Positions 1-7,265 of a stretch of DNA of 12,356 bases are shown one piece after another. The number at the start of each line of letters is the position of its first letter. Positions within the stretch are counted from its first letter, which is position 1. The notes below the pieces were generated by a model that had not been told where the DNA came from, made no database searches, and saw only the letters and a list, made by a program, of their open reading frames with translations. Source of the DNA: 2-01-FULL-39-10-A sp964565795 (GTDB lineage Bacteria; Patescibacteriota; Microgenomatia; Levybacterales; UBA12049); the NCBI GenBank assembly GCA_964565795.1, contig CAZMGC010000028.1:1-12356 (forward strand), in the 5' to 3' direction. The position numbers and the translations under genes were made by a program.

Positions 1-88
1 TTCCCAAAAATTTGATAAGAATACTATTATAATTACAATGGGAGCCGGAGATGTATATAATATTGGAAAGGAAATTTTAAATGGATGA
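1..88 (+). CDS. murC: UDP-N-acetylmuramate--L-alanine ligase, C-terminal end only (partial)
   Basis: An open frame enters from the left edge (codons from position 2) and ends at TGA 86-88. The 28 visible residues end in ITMGAGDVYNIGKEILNG. The ITMGAGD(I/V)Y block is the typical extreme C-terminus of MurC, the cytoplasmic ATP-dependent ligase that adds L-alanine to UDP-MurNAc. Only the tail is present, so the catalytic residues cannot be seen. The stop lies inside the start of the next gene (shared 8 bases ATGGATGA, 81-88), which suggests translational coupling with murA. The gene is too short here for certainty, but the motif and the downstream dcw genes agree. MurC-like tails of other Mur ligases are the only alternative I considered. 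Confidence 0.8.
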   Translation, partial: SQKFDKNTIIITMGAGDVYNIGKEILNG

Positions 89-1412
89 TAAATTTATAAT
101 TACTGGTGGGAAAAAATTAACAGGTACGACTCAAGTGAGTGGCGCAAAGAACGTGGCATTAAAAGCGTTGGTTGCAGCGTGTCTTACCAGTGAAGAAATT
201 GTTATTGAAAATATTCCTCTAATTTCAGATTTATTTACGATGGTGGACATCATTGAAGAGTTTGGAGGAAGTGTAAAAAAAGAAGATCATAAGCTTACTG
301 TAAATTTAGTTAATTTTTCAAAAACAAAAATTGATTTAGAGAGTGGTGCAGAAATTAGAACATCTGCTCTTTTTATGTCTCCTCTTCTTGCGAGAATGAA
401 TGAAGCTATTATCCCAAATCCAGGGGGATGCAGAATTGGAGCCAGGCCAATCGATAGAACAATAGAGGGGCTTGAGGCGATGGGAGTTGAGATTGAATAT
501 AAAAGTTCTGATGGGTACTTCTATATGAAAGCTCCAAATGGGCTTACCGGTGCTGATTACACATTTAAAAAAAGTACTCATACGGGAACTGAAACATTAA
601 TTATGGCGGCTGTTCTTGCAAAAGGCACTACAATTTTAAGAAATACAGCAGAAGAACCTGAAATAGATGAGCTAATTTCTTTCCTGATAAAAATGGGCGC
701 AAAAATTGTTAAAAAAGATAAAAGAACTATAGAAATAACAGGAGTAGAAAAATTGCATGGAGCAACTTTTACAATTGGGCCTGATAGAAATGAAGCAGTA
801 ACGCTAGCAATTGCTGCAATTATTACAAAGGGAGACATTTTTATAGAGAACATAAAAGAAGCTGATATTTTTGAATTTGTAAAAAAACTTGAAGAGATTG
901 GTGGGGGAGTAGAGATAAAAAGCAACGGAATTAGATTTTTTTATAAGGGAGCGATTAGAGCAACTGATGTAGAAACTTGGGTCTATCCGGGTTTTATGAC
1001 AGACTGGCAAGCTCCTTGGGCTGTTCTTATGACTCAAGCCAATGGAGAGTCTATAATTCATGAGAGGGTTTATGAAAGTAGGTTTAGTTATGTAAGAGAA
1101 CTTGAAAAGATGGGTGCAAGTATAGAATTGTTTAATCCAGAAGTTGAGAATCCTAATGAGTTTTATAATTTTAATATAGAGGACGACAAAAAAGAAAATA
1201 AACATGCTGCAAAAATAAAAGGTCCTGTGGATTTGCATAACGGTGTAGTCTCGATTACAGATTTAAGAGCAGGGGCTACGTTAGTACTAGCTGCTCTAGC
1301 TGCACAAGGGGAAAGTGTAATTAACGAAGTGCATCATCTTGATCGAGGATATGAAAAATTTGAGGATAGATTAAATGCGCTTGGAGCATCAGTTGTTAGA
1401 GAAAATGAGTAA
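81..1412 (+). CDS. murA: UDP-N-acetylglucosamine 1-carboxyvinyltransferase (MurA)
   Basis: MurA transfers enolpyruvate from PEP to UDP-GlcNAc in the cytoplasm, the first committed step of peptidoglycan synthesis. The 443 residues cover the whole EPSP-synthase-type inside-out barrel. Visible are K23-N24 (SGAKN), R93, the catalytic loop PGGCRIGARP with Cys117 (the residue fosfomycin alkylates in the family), the PDR motif with D235, PGFMTDWQ with D308 (the proton-transfer Asp), and LRAGA with R396. It is a little longer than the usual 417-430 residues because of a charged, Lys/Glu/Asn-rich insert near 358-380. The start at 81 has a good ribosome site (AGGA at 69-72, 8 bases upstream) and overlaps the murC stop by 8 bases. 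Its own stop overlaps the next start by 8 bases (ATGAGTAA, 1405-1412). Placing murA inside the dcw cluster directly after murC is not the E. coli arrangement. Confidence 0.97.
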   Translation: MDDKFIITGGKKLTGTTQVSGAKNVALKALVAACLTSEEIVIENIPLISDLFTMVDIIEEFGGSVKKEDHKLTVNLVNFSKTKIDLESGAEIRTSALFMSPLLARMNEAIIPNPGGCRIGARPIDRTIEGLEAMGVEIEYKSSDGYFYMKAPNGLTGADYTFKKSTHTGTETLIMAAVLAKGTTILRNTAEEPEIDELISFLIKMGAKIVKKDKRTIEITGVEKLHGATFTIGPDRNEAVTLAIAAIITKGDIFIENIKEADIFEFVKKLEEIGGGVEIKSNGIRFFYKGAIRATDVETWVYPGFMTDWQAPWAVLMTQANGESIIHERVYESRFSYVRELEKMGASIELFNPEVENPNEFYNFNIEDDKKENKHAAKIKGPVDLHNGVVSITDLRAGATLVLAALAAQGESVINEVHHLDRGYEKFEDRLNALGASVVRENE

Positions 1413-2145
1413 AATTGGAGGAGTTATTTTAGCTGCGGGTAAAGGAACCCGAATGAACTCAACTACTACGAATAAAGTGGCACTTCCTCTTGCTGGAAAA
1501 CCAATGATAGTGCATTCCCTGGATCTTCTCGAACGCTTAAATGTAGATCCTGTTGTTATTGTAGTAGGTTTTGCAAAAGAATCTGTAATGTCAGTTGTAA
1601 ATAAGGATGTTATTTATGCTGAGCAACTTGAAAGATTAGGAACCGCACATGCTGTAGAGACTGCGCTTCCTAAGGTGCCAATTGAAGTTGAAAATATTTT
1701 GGTAATTCAGGGTGATGATTCTGCATTTTATAAAGAAGAAGCGCTTCGTGAAATGATTGATAGTCATTTAGCGAGTAACAATGCCCTGACCTTCTTGACT
1801 GTTGAGCTAGACAATCCTACTGGGCTTGGTAGAGTAGTCAGAGATGAGAATGGAGAAATAAAAAAAATAGTTGAGGAAAAAAACGCTACTGAAGAGGAGA
1901 AAAAAATAAATGAGATTAATCCGGCATGCTATGTTTTTAATGTTGAGTTTCTTAAAAAGTATATTTCTCGAGTAGAAAAAAATCCCTTAACAGGAGAATA
2001 TTACTTAGTGAGTCTAATTGAAATTGCAATTGAAAATAGCGAAAAAATCGAGGCAGTAAAGGGCGGGTTTATAGCATGGCGTGGTGTAAATACTCCTACA
2101 GAGCTTGCTGAAGCTGAAAAACTTTATCAAAAAGTAAGTTCATAA
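1405..2145 (+). CDS. GlmU-like sugar-1-phosphate nucleotidyltransferase, uridyltransferase domain only
   Basis: This 246-residue protein is a single GT-A nucleotidyltransferase domain matching the N-terminal half of GlmU, which makes UDP-GlcNAc from GlcNAc-1-P and UTP. Visible are the nucleotide loop LAAGKGTRM (9-17) with K24 following, RLGTAHA near 78-83, the metal Asp region QGDD (102-105), GLGRVVRDENG leading to IVEEKNAT (140-162), NPACYVFN (172-179), GEYYLVSLIEIA (198-209) and GVNTPTEL (227-234). The left-handed beta-helix acetyltransferase half of bifunctional GlmU (usual total about 450 residues) is absent: the frame ends cleanly 47 bases before mraY. I chose ATG 1405 over the in-frame codon at 1375 because the homology begins right after it and it forms an 8-base overlap with the murA stop. 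The likely role is supplying UDP-GlcNAc to MurA and MurG, but other sugar-phosphate substrates cannot be excluded. Confidence 0.88.
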   Translation: MSKIGGVILAAGKGTRMNSTTTNKVALPLAGKPMIVHSLDLLERLNVDPVVIVVGFAKESVMSVVNKDVIYAEQLERLGTAHAVETALPKVPIEVENILVIQGDDSAFYKEEALREMIDSHLASNNALTFLTVELDNPTGLGRVVRDENGEIKKIVEEKNATEEEKKINEINPACYVFNVEFLKKYISRVEKNPLTGEYYLVSLIEIAIENSEKIEAVKGGFIAWRGVNTPTELAEAEKLYQKVSS

Positions 2146-2155
2146 CCGCAAAAAT

Positions 2156-2184
2156 TTGAATAAAAGTGTATCAAAAGATATAAT
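2156..2184 (+). promoter_or_regulatory. Promoter before mraY (leaderless type)
   Basis: TTGAAT (2156-2161), a 17-base spacer, then a perfect TATAAT (2179-2184), followed after 8 bases by the mraY ATG. A transcript starting about 7 bases after the -10 box would begin at or next to the ATG, so mraY would be leaderless from this promoter as well as readable from the upstream operon. No Shine-Dalgarno sequence is seen. Confidence 0.75.
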
Positions 2185-2192
2185 TATATCCT

Positions 2193-3215
2193 ATGGATCT
2201 AGCAAAACTCTTGGGACTCATGCTTTTGTCCCTCGTCGCGACTGGAATTCTTATAATTCCATTCATAGATTTTCTTTATAAGGTTAAGTTAAGACGTCAA
2301 AATCAAAGGACAGTAGATATATTTAATAAACCTACACCTTTTTTTGATAAATCAAATAAATGGAAAGTTGGAACCCCCTTCGGAGGGGGTGCTTTAATTA
2401 TCGGGGTAGTTACAGTTCTGTCTCTTTGGAGTTATGGAATTTTTAATGTAGATATAAAACTTTGGGAAGTGGTAGCACTTCTTTTTTCATTTATAAGCTT
2501 TGGACTTCTTGGGCTTTATGATGATTTAAAAAAACTTGCAAACAATCCCACCAGGCACGCGTTTTTTGGACTTAGATTTAGACATAAATTTTTAATACAG
2601 TGGGGTCTTGCGTTTTTAATATCATTAATTCTTTATTTTCCGCTTGGATATCAATCAATCTTCGTAACAGGACTTGGAACTTTAAATTTGGGAATTATTT
2701 ATATTTTCCTCTCAATGTTTGCGATAGTTTCTTTCGTAAATGCATTTAATATTGCAGATGGACTTGATGGGCTTGCTTCAGGTCTTCTTCTAATTTGTCT
2801 TGGTGCATTTTTAGCAATTTCTTCAACAGCGCTTGACTCAACTCTCGCGATTTTTATAGCGATTCTAATTGGAAGTGTTTCGGCATTTTTATATTTCAAT
2901 ATTTTCAAAGCAAGGATCTGGTTAGGAGACGTGGGATCGATGTCCTTAGGAGCTGCGCTTGCAGTTATCGGGCTTTTAAATAATAAGATTCTGGCTTTGG
3001 CTGTAATTGGAGGAGTTTTTATAATCGAAATTGGATCATCATTAATTCAAATATTGGGAAAAAAATATTTAGGTAGAAAGATTTTTCCAGTTGCGCCATT
3101 TCACTTACTGCTTCTTAAAAGAGGATGGGAAGAGCCAAAGATTGTAATGCGAGCTTGGCTTTTAGGATTTTTCTTTGCAGTTCTAGGTCTATTCATTGCG
3201 GTTTTATCTAAGTAA
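2193..3215 (+). CDS. mraY: Phospho-N-acetylmuramoyl-pentapeptide-transferase (MraY), divergent
   Basis: MraY joins phospho-MurNAc-pentapeptide to undecaprenyl phosphate in the membrane, giving lipid I. The 340-residue protein has about ten hydrophobic segments. It carries the family landmarks in order: KVGTPFGGG (58-66), the Asp pair in LYDDLKK (D110, D111), NAFNIADGLDG (183-193), WLGDVGSMSLG (243-253, catalytic-type D246) and APFH followed by GWEEPKIVMRAW (301-322). The spacing matches MraY rather than WecA/TagO, and the position between UDP-sugar genes and ftsW/murG supports this. The odd part is the loop that in most MraY reads HHH: here only H304 remains and leucines replace the other two. 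The ATG at 2193 is fixed by a strong promoter ending 8 bases before it. The stop is TAA at 3213-3215. Confidence 0.93.
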   Translation: MDLAKLLGLMLLSLVATGILIIPFIDFLYKVKLRRQNQRTVDIFNKPTPFFDKSNKWKVGTPFGGGALIIGVVTVLSLWSYGIFNVDIKLWEVVALLFSFISFGLLGLYDDLKKLANNPTRHAFFGLRFRHKFLIQWGLAFLISLILYFPLGYQSIFVTGLGTLNLGIIYIFLSMFAIVSFVNAFNIADGLDGLASGLLLICLGAFLAISSTALDSTLAIFIAILIGSVSAFLYFNIFKARIWLGDVGSMSLGAALAVIGLLNNKILALAVIGGVFIIEIGSSLIQILGKKYLGRKIFPVAPFHLLLLKRGWEEPKIVMRAWLLGFFFAVLGLFIAVLSK

Positions 3216-3247
3216 CACGCCCTCTTTCTCCAGTCCTTATTTTTACG

Positions 3248-3260
3248 TATACTATATAAA
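3248..3260 (+). promoter_or_regulatory. Possible -10 region before ftsW
   Basis: The 50-base gap between mraY and ftsW holds overlapping -10-like boxes, TATACT (3248-3253) and TATAAA (3255-3260), 12 and 5 bases from the ATG. No good -35 is visible at 16-18 bases (best is TTTCTC, 3225-3230). The site fits the leaderless pattern of the window, but it is the weakest example. Confidence 0.4.
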
Positions 3261-3265
3261 TACTT

Positions 3266-4411
3266 ATGCTAAAAGTAAAAAAAATCACCATAAGAAAATC
3301 TGATTTTGCTTTGCTTTTATCTGTAATCGTTCTCACAGCTTTTGGACTCTTTATGATTTATGATGCCTCGAGTTATGTTGCATTTAGAGACTTCGGAGAT
3401 AAATATCGCTACATAAAGGATCAAATGATGTGGGTTGTAATAGGATTCACTGCATTAACTGTAGTTTCTTTTTTTGACTATCATAAATATTATAACCTTG
3501 CGCTTCCGATTCTTTTAACAGCTATTGGACTTTTAATGTTAGTGTTTGTTCCGGGACTTGGAATATCAGCGCTGGGAGCAAAGCGCTGGATTAATTTGGG
3601 TTTTTTTGTGCTTCAGCCAGCTGAAGTTGTCAAGCTTTCACTCGTTATTTATTTGTCTGCATGGTTTTCCACAAAAGAAAAAGGTAGATTTTTAGCTTTC
3701 CTCATGTTAATTGGATTTGTAATAATGCTAGTTATGCTCCAGCCGGATATGGGAACTGCAGTTGTTATATTAGGTCTATCTGTAATTCTATATTTTTTAT
3801 CAGGGGGAAGCGTACTTCATATTTTAGGTCTGGCTCCATTGGTTGGTATTGGAGGACTCGCACTAATTTTACTTGAACCATATAGAGCCGCAAGACTTGC
3901 TACTTTTTTAAATCCGCATCAGGACATCGCTACCTCTTCTTATCACCTCAGGCAAATTTTAATAGCATTGGGATCCGGTGGGCTTTTTGGTGTTGGAATT
4001 GGTAATTCTCTTCAAAAATATGCTTATCTTCCAGAGGCGACAACTGACTCAATTTTTGCGATAATTGCAGAAGAAATCGGATTTGTGGGAGTTACAATTT
4101 TTATATTAGTATTTTTATTTGTGATTTATAGAGGATTCTATATTTCAGTTAGAGCAAAGGACACCTTTGGAAAACTTTTAGCTGGAGGATTGACTTCGTA
4201 TTTGGCTCTTCAAGCTGCTGTTAATTTAGGGGCGCAAACAGCTCTTTTACCTCTCACTGGAGTTCCGCTTCCATTTATTTCTTATGGGGGTTCTGCATTA
4301 ACAGTGAATTTAATAGCGATTGGAATACTTTTAAATATTTCTCGTCAAAGTACTTTATCTATAGCGGTCAAAGAAGGAATTGGGTTTAAATTATCGAAAT
4401 TAAAATTATGA
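3266..4411 (+). CDS. ftsW: SEDS peptidoglycan glycosyltransferase (FtsW)
   Basis: FtsW polymerises lipid II into glycan strands at the septum, working with a class B penicillin-binding protein that is not in this window. The 381-residue protein has roughly ten transmembrane segments and the SEDS signatures: QPAEVVKLSLVIYL (117-130), LQPDMGTAVV (158-167), YLPEATTDSIFAIIAEEIGF (254-273) with the essential-type Asp261, and GVPLPFISYGGSAL (332-345). FtsW and RodA share these motifs; I choose FtsW because it lies between mraY and murG, the standard dcw position. The N-terminus is short and basic before the first membrane segment near residue 14. The start ATG follows an AT-rich -10-like stretch with no ribosome site. 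The stop TGA overlaps the murG start as ATGA (4408-4411). Confidence 0.94.
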   Translation: MLKVKKITIRKSDFALLLSVIVLTAFGLFMIYDASSYVAFRDFGDKYRYIKDQMMWVVIGFTALTVVSFFDYHKYYNLALPILLTAIGLLMLVFVPGLGISALGAKRWINLGFFVLQPAEVVKLSLVIYLSAWFSTKEKGRFLAFLMLIGFVIMLVMLQPDMGTAVVILGLSVILYFLSGGSVLHILGLAPLVGIGGLALILLEPYRAARLATFLNPHQDIATSSYHLRQILIALGSGGLFGVGIGNSLQKYAYLPEATTDSIFAIIAEEIGFVGVTIFILVFLFVIYRGFYISVRAKDTFGKLLAGGLTSYLALQAAVNLGAQTALLPLTGVPLPFISYGGSALTVNLIAIGILLNISRQSTLSIAVKEGIGFKLSKLKL

Positions 4412-5505
4412 AGATTGTAATAATTGGAGGACATTTAACTCCTGCTCTTTCTTTAATAGAAGCATTAGAAGGAAAAGCTGAGATTCTTTATATTGGAAGA
4501 AAGCATGCTTTAGAGGGAGATAAAGCTGTTTCCTTGGAATACACAACTATAACTGAAAAAAATATTCCTTTTGCAGAAATTAAAACAGGTAGACTACAAA
4601 GATCAATAACAAGATATACTTTCCCATCTCTTGCAAAAACCCCCGCCGGTTTTTTACGCTCAATGTTAGTTTTAAAAAAATATAAACCTAATGTAGTCGT
4701 AGGGTTTGGAGGGTATGTTAGTGTGCCAGTAATTCTGGCAGCAAAAGTTTTAAGAATTCCAATTGTTATTCATGAACAGACTCTCGAAGCAGGAGCTGCA
4801 AATAGATTTGTCGCAAAGTTTGCAGATAAAATCTGTATTTCATTTGATTCTTCTTTAAAATATTTTCCTAAAGAAAAAGTTATTTTAACTGGTAATCCTA
4901 TTAGGGATGCAATTAATCATCCTAAGAAAAAATTCCCCATAGATTCTAAAGATCCAGTTATCTATATAACGGGTGGAAGCCAGGGGTCACATTTTATAAA
5001 TCACTTGATTTCAGAAAATTTAGCTAAGCTGTTAGATAAATATATTTTAGTACATCAAACAGGGGATTCTCATGAATTTAAGGATTATGATAAGTTATCA
5101 ATTCTTAAAGAAGGACTAAATAATGGTAAAGACCGCTATATCATCTCTAAGTTTTTTTCTCCTTTTGAAGTGGGAGCGATAATGAAAAGAGCAGATCTTG
5201 TAATTTCTCGTGCAGGAGTTAATACGATCTCAGAGCTAATAATTTTAGAAAAACCATCTTATTTAATTCCACTTCCTATTTCACAAAAAGATGAACAATT
5301 AAAAAATGCAGAATTTTTAAAAAAACTTGGACTCGGAGAAGTTGGAAATCAGAAATCATTAACTCCAGAAATATTCTTAAGAGAAGTGAGTGAAATGATA
5401 GAAAACATTGGAAGTTATAAAATAAAACATCATAAATCTCATTTTCCTAAAAATGCAGTAGAAAAAATAGTAGAAGTTATATATGCTACCGAAGCCTCTA
5501 ACTAA
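4408..5505 (+). CDS. murG: UDP-GlcNAc:lipid I N-acetylglucosaminyltransferase (MurG)
   Basis: MurG is the peripheral membrane GT-B enzyme that adds GlcNAc to lipid I to make lipid II. The 365 residues show both Rossmann halves. Landmarks are IIGGHLTPAL (5-14), GFGGYVSVPV (99-108), IHEQTLEAGAANR (121-133), TGNPIR (161-166), ITGGSQGSHFIN (187-198), HQTG (216-219), SRAGVNTISELI (267-278) and IPLPISQKDEQLKNA (287-301), which together cover donor and acceptor sites. The first glycine loop is shortened: most MurG proteins have GGTGGH, here only GGH remains, with the His kept. The length is normal for the family. The start overlaps the ftsW stop by 4 bases and the 3' end overlaps the next gene by 23 bases, so these genes are probably translated from one mRNA. 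Confidence 0.94.
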   Translation: MKIVIIGGHLTPALSLIEALEGKAEILYIGRKHALEGDKAVSLEYTTITEKNIPFAEIKTGRLQRSITRYTFPSLAKTPAGFLRSMLVLKKYKPNVVVGFGGYVSVPVILAAKVLRIPIVIHEQTLEAGAANRFVAKFADKICISFDSSLKYFPKEKVILTGNPIRDAINHPKKKFPIDSKDPVIYITGGSQGSHFINHLISENLAKLLDKYILVHQTGDSHEFKDYDKLSILKEGLNNGKDRYIISKFFSPFEVGAIMKRADLVISRAGVNTISELIILEKPSYLIPLPISQKDEQLKNAEFLKKLGLGEVGNQKSLTPEIFLREVSEMIENIGSYKIKHHKSHFPKNAVEKIVEVIYATEASN

Positions 5506-5896
5506 AAAACAAAAGAAAGAAATTTCCCGTAAAAGACTTGGAATAATTTTAATTTTCCTTGGTCTTCTTATTATAGTTCTAATGCTTTTTTATCTGGCTT
5601 TTTTGGAAAAAGATCCTCCGATAGTTAATCCATTGTCAAAAGACCAAACATCTACAGGAAAAACGATTTCCGAAACTTTACGGAAAAGGAAAATTGAGTA
5701 TAAAGATCTAGAGACTACGAAAGACCTGAAGTATAAAATTAAATTTGAAGATAATGCTGAGGCGATAATTGATCCAAAAAAAGATATTGAAGAACAGATA
5801 ACCTCTTTACAACTCATCCTTTCTCAGCTTAAAATAGAGGGTAAGGCGTTTAAACGTCTTGATTTTAGTTATCAAAAACCAATCATTTCATTTTAA
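5483..5896 (+). CDS. ftsQ: Minimal FtsQ/DivIB-like division protein
   Basis: This 137-residue protein has a Lys/Arg-rich cytoplasmic N-terminus (1-18), one membrane helix (about 19-41) and a small extracytoplasmic part (42-137), the topology of FtsQ/DivIB. The last third, from LKYKIKFEDNAEAII (82-96) through SLQLILSQLKIEG (108-120) to RLDFSYQKPIISF (125-137), follows the end of the FtsQ beta domain, including the final L-D-x-x-(Y/F)-x-x-P-(I/V) strand. The usual POTRA domain (about 70 residues after the helix) appears to be missing or reduced to residues 42-80; FtsQ is normally 230-280 residues. It sits exactly where ftsQ is expected, between murG and ftsA, overlapping murG by 23 bases and ending 3 bases before ftsA. 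No frameshift was noticed: the flanking genes leave no room for a lost POTRA segment. Family assignment is inference from position, topology and the C-terminal motif. Confidence 0.68.
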   Translation: MLPKPLTKKQKKEISRKRLGIILIFLGLLIIVLMLFYLAFLEKDPPIVNPLSKDQTSTGKTISETLRKRKIEYKDLETTKDLKYKIKFEDNAEAIIDPKKDIEEQITSLQLILSQLKIEGKAFKRLDFSYQKPIISF

Positions 5897-5899
5897 ATC

Positions 5900-7189
5900 A
5901 TGACTGAAGGAAAAATTGTTGTTGGAGTAGACATTGGAACCTCAAAAATTATAACCATAATTACTCGTGTTGACGAATTTGTAAATGTAATGGGTGTATC
6001 GGAAGTTACTTCAGCGGGGATTAAAAAAGGTCAAATTGTTAATATAGAGGAAGCAGTACTTGCTATAAATTCTTCAATTGAAGCAGCTGAGCGAATGGCC
6101 GGAGTTTCTGTGAGTCGAGTTGTCGCATCGGTTGGCGGTAGTAACATAGAATCCCAAAATTCTCGAGGTGTAGTAGCTGTTGCACAGCCCGAAGGGGAAA
6201 TAAGCTCTACGGATGTGGCCAGAGTAATAGATGCTGCAAAAGCTATATCACTTCCTTCTACCCGGGAAATAATCCATGTTTTGCCTCGTAGTTATACTGT
6301 GGACGGACAAGAAGGAATTAAGGATCCAGTTGGTATGAGCGGAACTCGACTTGAAGTAGAAACTCATATTATTACAGCTGGAAGTCCAACTGTGAGAAAT
6401 TTGGAAAAAGCATTTTCGCAAGTTGGAGTGGATGTAGATGCGTTAGTCTTTTCAGGTTATGCGTCTGGTTTGTCAGTTTTATCTGATACAGAAAAAGAAT
6501 TGGGTGTAGTTTTAGTGGATATCGGAGCAGGTACTACAGATATTTCTATTTATATTGATGGATCACAAGCTTTCTCATCAGTTCTACCGATTGGAGCAAG
6601 ACATATCACAAATGATTTAGCAATAGGTCTTCGAATTTCTTTAGAATCAGCTGAAAAGGTTAAGCTTTTTCTTTCAAAACCGATTAAAAAAGTTTTGAGA
6701 TTTGATGAGGCTGAAGGGGAAGCCAAAGAGAAAAAAGCAGCAGATGAGGTAGATTTAGCTTCATTAGGTCTTCCTGAGCAGTTAAATAAGGTTTCTCAGA
6801 AGACATTAATTGATGGAATCATTAGGCCTCGTCTGAATGAGATATTCACCATGGTAGGACTTGAAATTAAAAAGTCTGGGTTTGGCGGTCAAACTCCATC
6901 GGGTTTGGTTATTACGGGTGGTGGCGCTAGGACAGTTGGAGCAATTGATTGCGCAAAAAGAATGCTAGCAATGCCAGTTCGCATTGGAGAGCCAATGAAT
7001 ATTAAGGGAATAATTGACGAAATCCAGGATTCTCCATATTCTGCAGTGGTTGGATTGTCTATTTATGGAGCTATGACTGGTGTTGAGTCATCATCTGGAT
7101 TTAAAATGCAGATTCCGGGTATACCCCAAATTAGAATGGGAAAAGCACCAAAGAAAGTAATTGATCTCATAAAGTCCTTCATACCTTAA
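5900..7189 (+). CDS. ftsA: Cell division protein FtsA
   Basis: FtsA is the actin-like ATPase that anchors FtsZ filaments to the inner membrane face. The 429 residues show phosphate-1 VGVDIGTSKI (8-17), the FtsA-specific 1C (SHS2) region (about 85-165), phosphate-2 VVLVDIGAGTTDISIYIDG (203-221) and the adenosine motif VITGGGARTVGAID (337-350). The C-terminus ends in a short amphipathic helix after a Gly/Pro-rich linker (APKKVIDLIKSFIP, 416-429), the membrane-targeting element of FtsA. A charged Glu/Lys/Ala-rich insert sits near 268-290. The start lies 3 bases after the ftsQ-like stop with no clear ribosome site. Together with the intact FtsZ tail in the next gene, the FtsA-FtsZ tether looks complete. 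Confidence 0.95.
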   Translation: MTEGKIVVGVDIGTSKIITIITRVDEFVNVMGVSEVTSAGIKKGQIVNIEEAVLAINSSIEAAERMAGVSVSRVVASVGGSNIESQNSRGVVAVAQPEGEISSTDVARVIDAAKAISLPSTREIIHVLPRSYTVDGQEGIKDPVGMSGTRLEVETHIITAGSPTVRNLEKAFSQVGVDVDALVFSGYASGLSVLSDTEKELGVVLVDIGAGTTDISIYIDGSQAFSSVLPIGARHITNDLAIGLRISLESAEKVKLFLSKPIKKVLRFDEAEGEAKEKKAADEVDLASLGLPEQLNKVSQKTLIDGIIRPRLNEIFTMVGLEIKKSGFGGQTPSGLVITGGGARTVGAIDCAKRMLAMPVRIGEPMNIKGIIDEIQDSPYSAVVGLSIYGAMTGVESSSGFKMQIPGIPQIRMGKAPKKVIDLIKSFIP

Positions 7190-7227
7190 TTTTGTAATTG
7201 ATATTGTCATGATAACGTTTAGACCTA

Positions 7228-7256
7228 TTGCAAAAATATAAGTCATCTGTTACGAT
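7228..7256 (+). promoter_or_regulatory. Promoter before ftsZ (leaderless type)
   Basis: In the 76-base gap after ftsA: TTGCAA (7228-7233), a 17-base spacer and TACGAT (7251-7256), 9 bases before the ftsZ ATG. The spacing puts the transcript start about 2 bases before the ATG. An imperfect palindrome TTGTCATGATAA (7204-7215) lies just upstream and could be a regulatory site, but it is short and may be chance. Confidence 0.6.
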
Positions 7257-7265
7257 TTCGGGACT

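Noticed and set aside
336..1238. Several antisense open frames within murA, and others inside mraY, the ftsQ-like gene, ftsA/ftsZ and ftsZ.
   Set aside because: They lie opposite or inside strongly conserved genes and show no family features of their own, so they are shadow frames.
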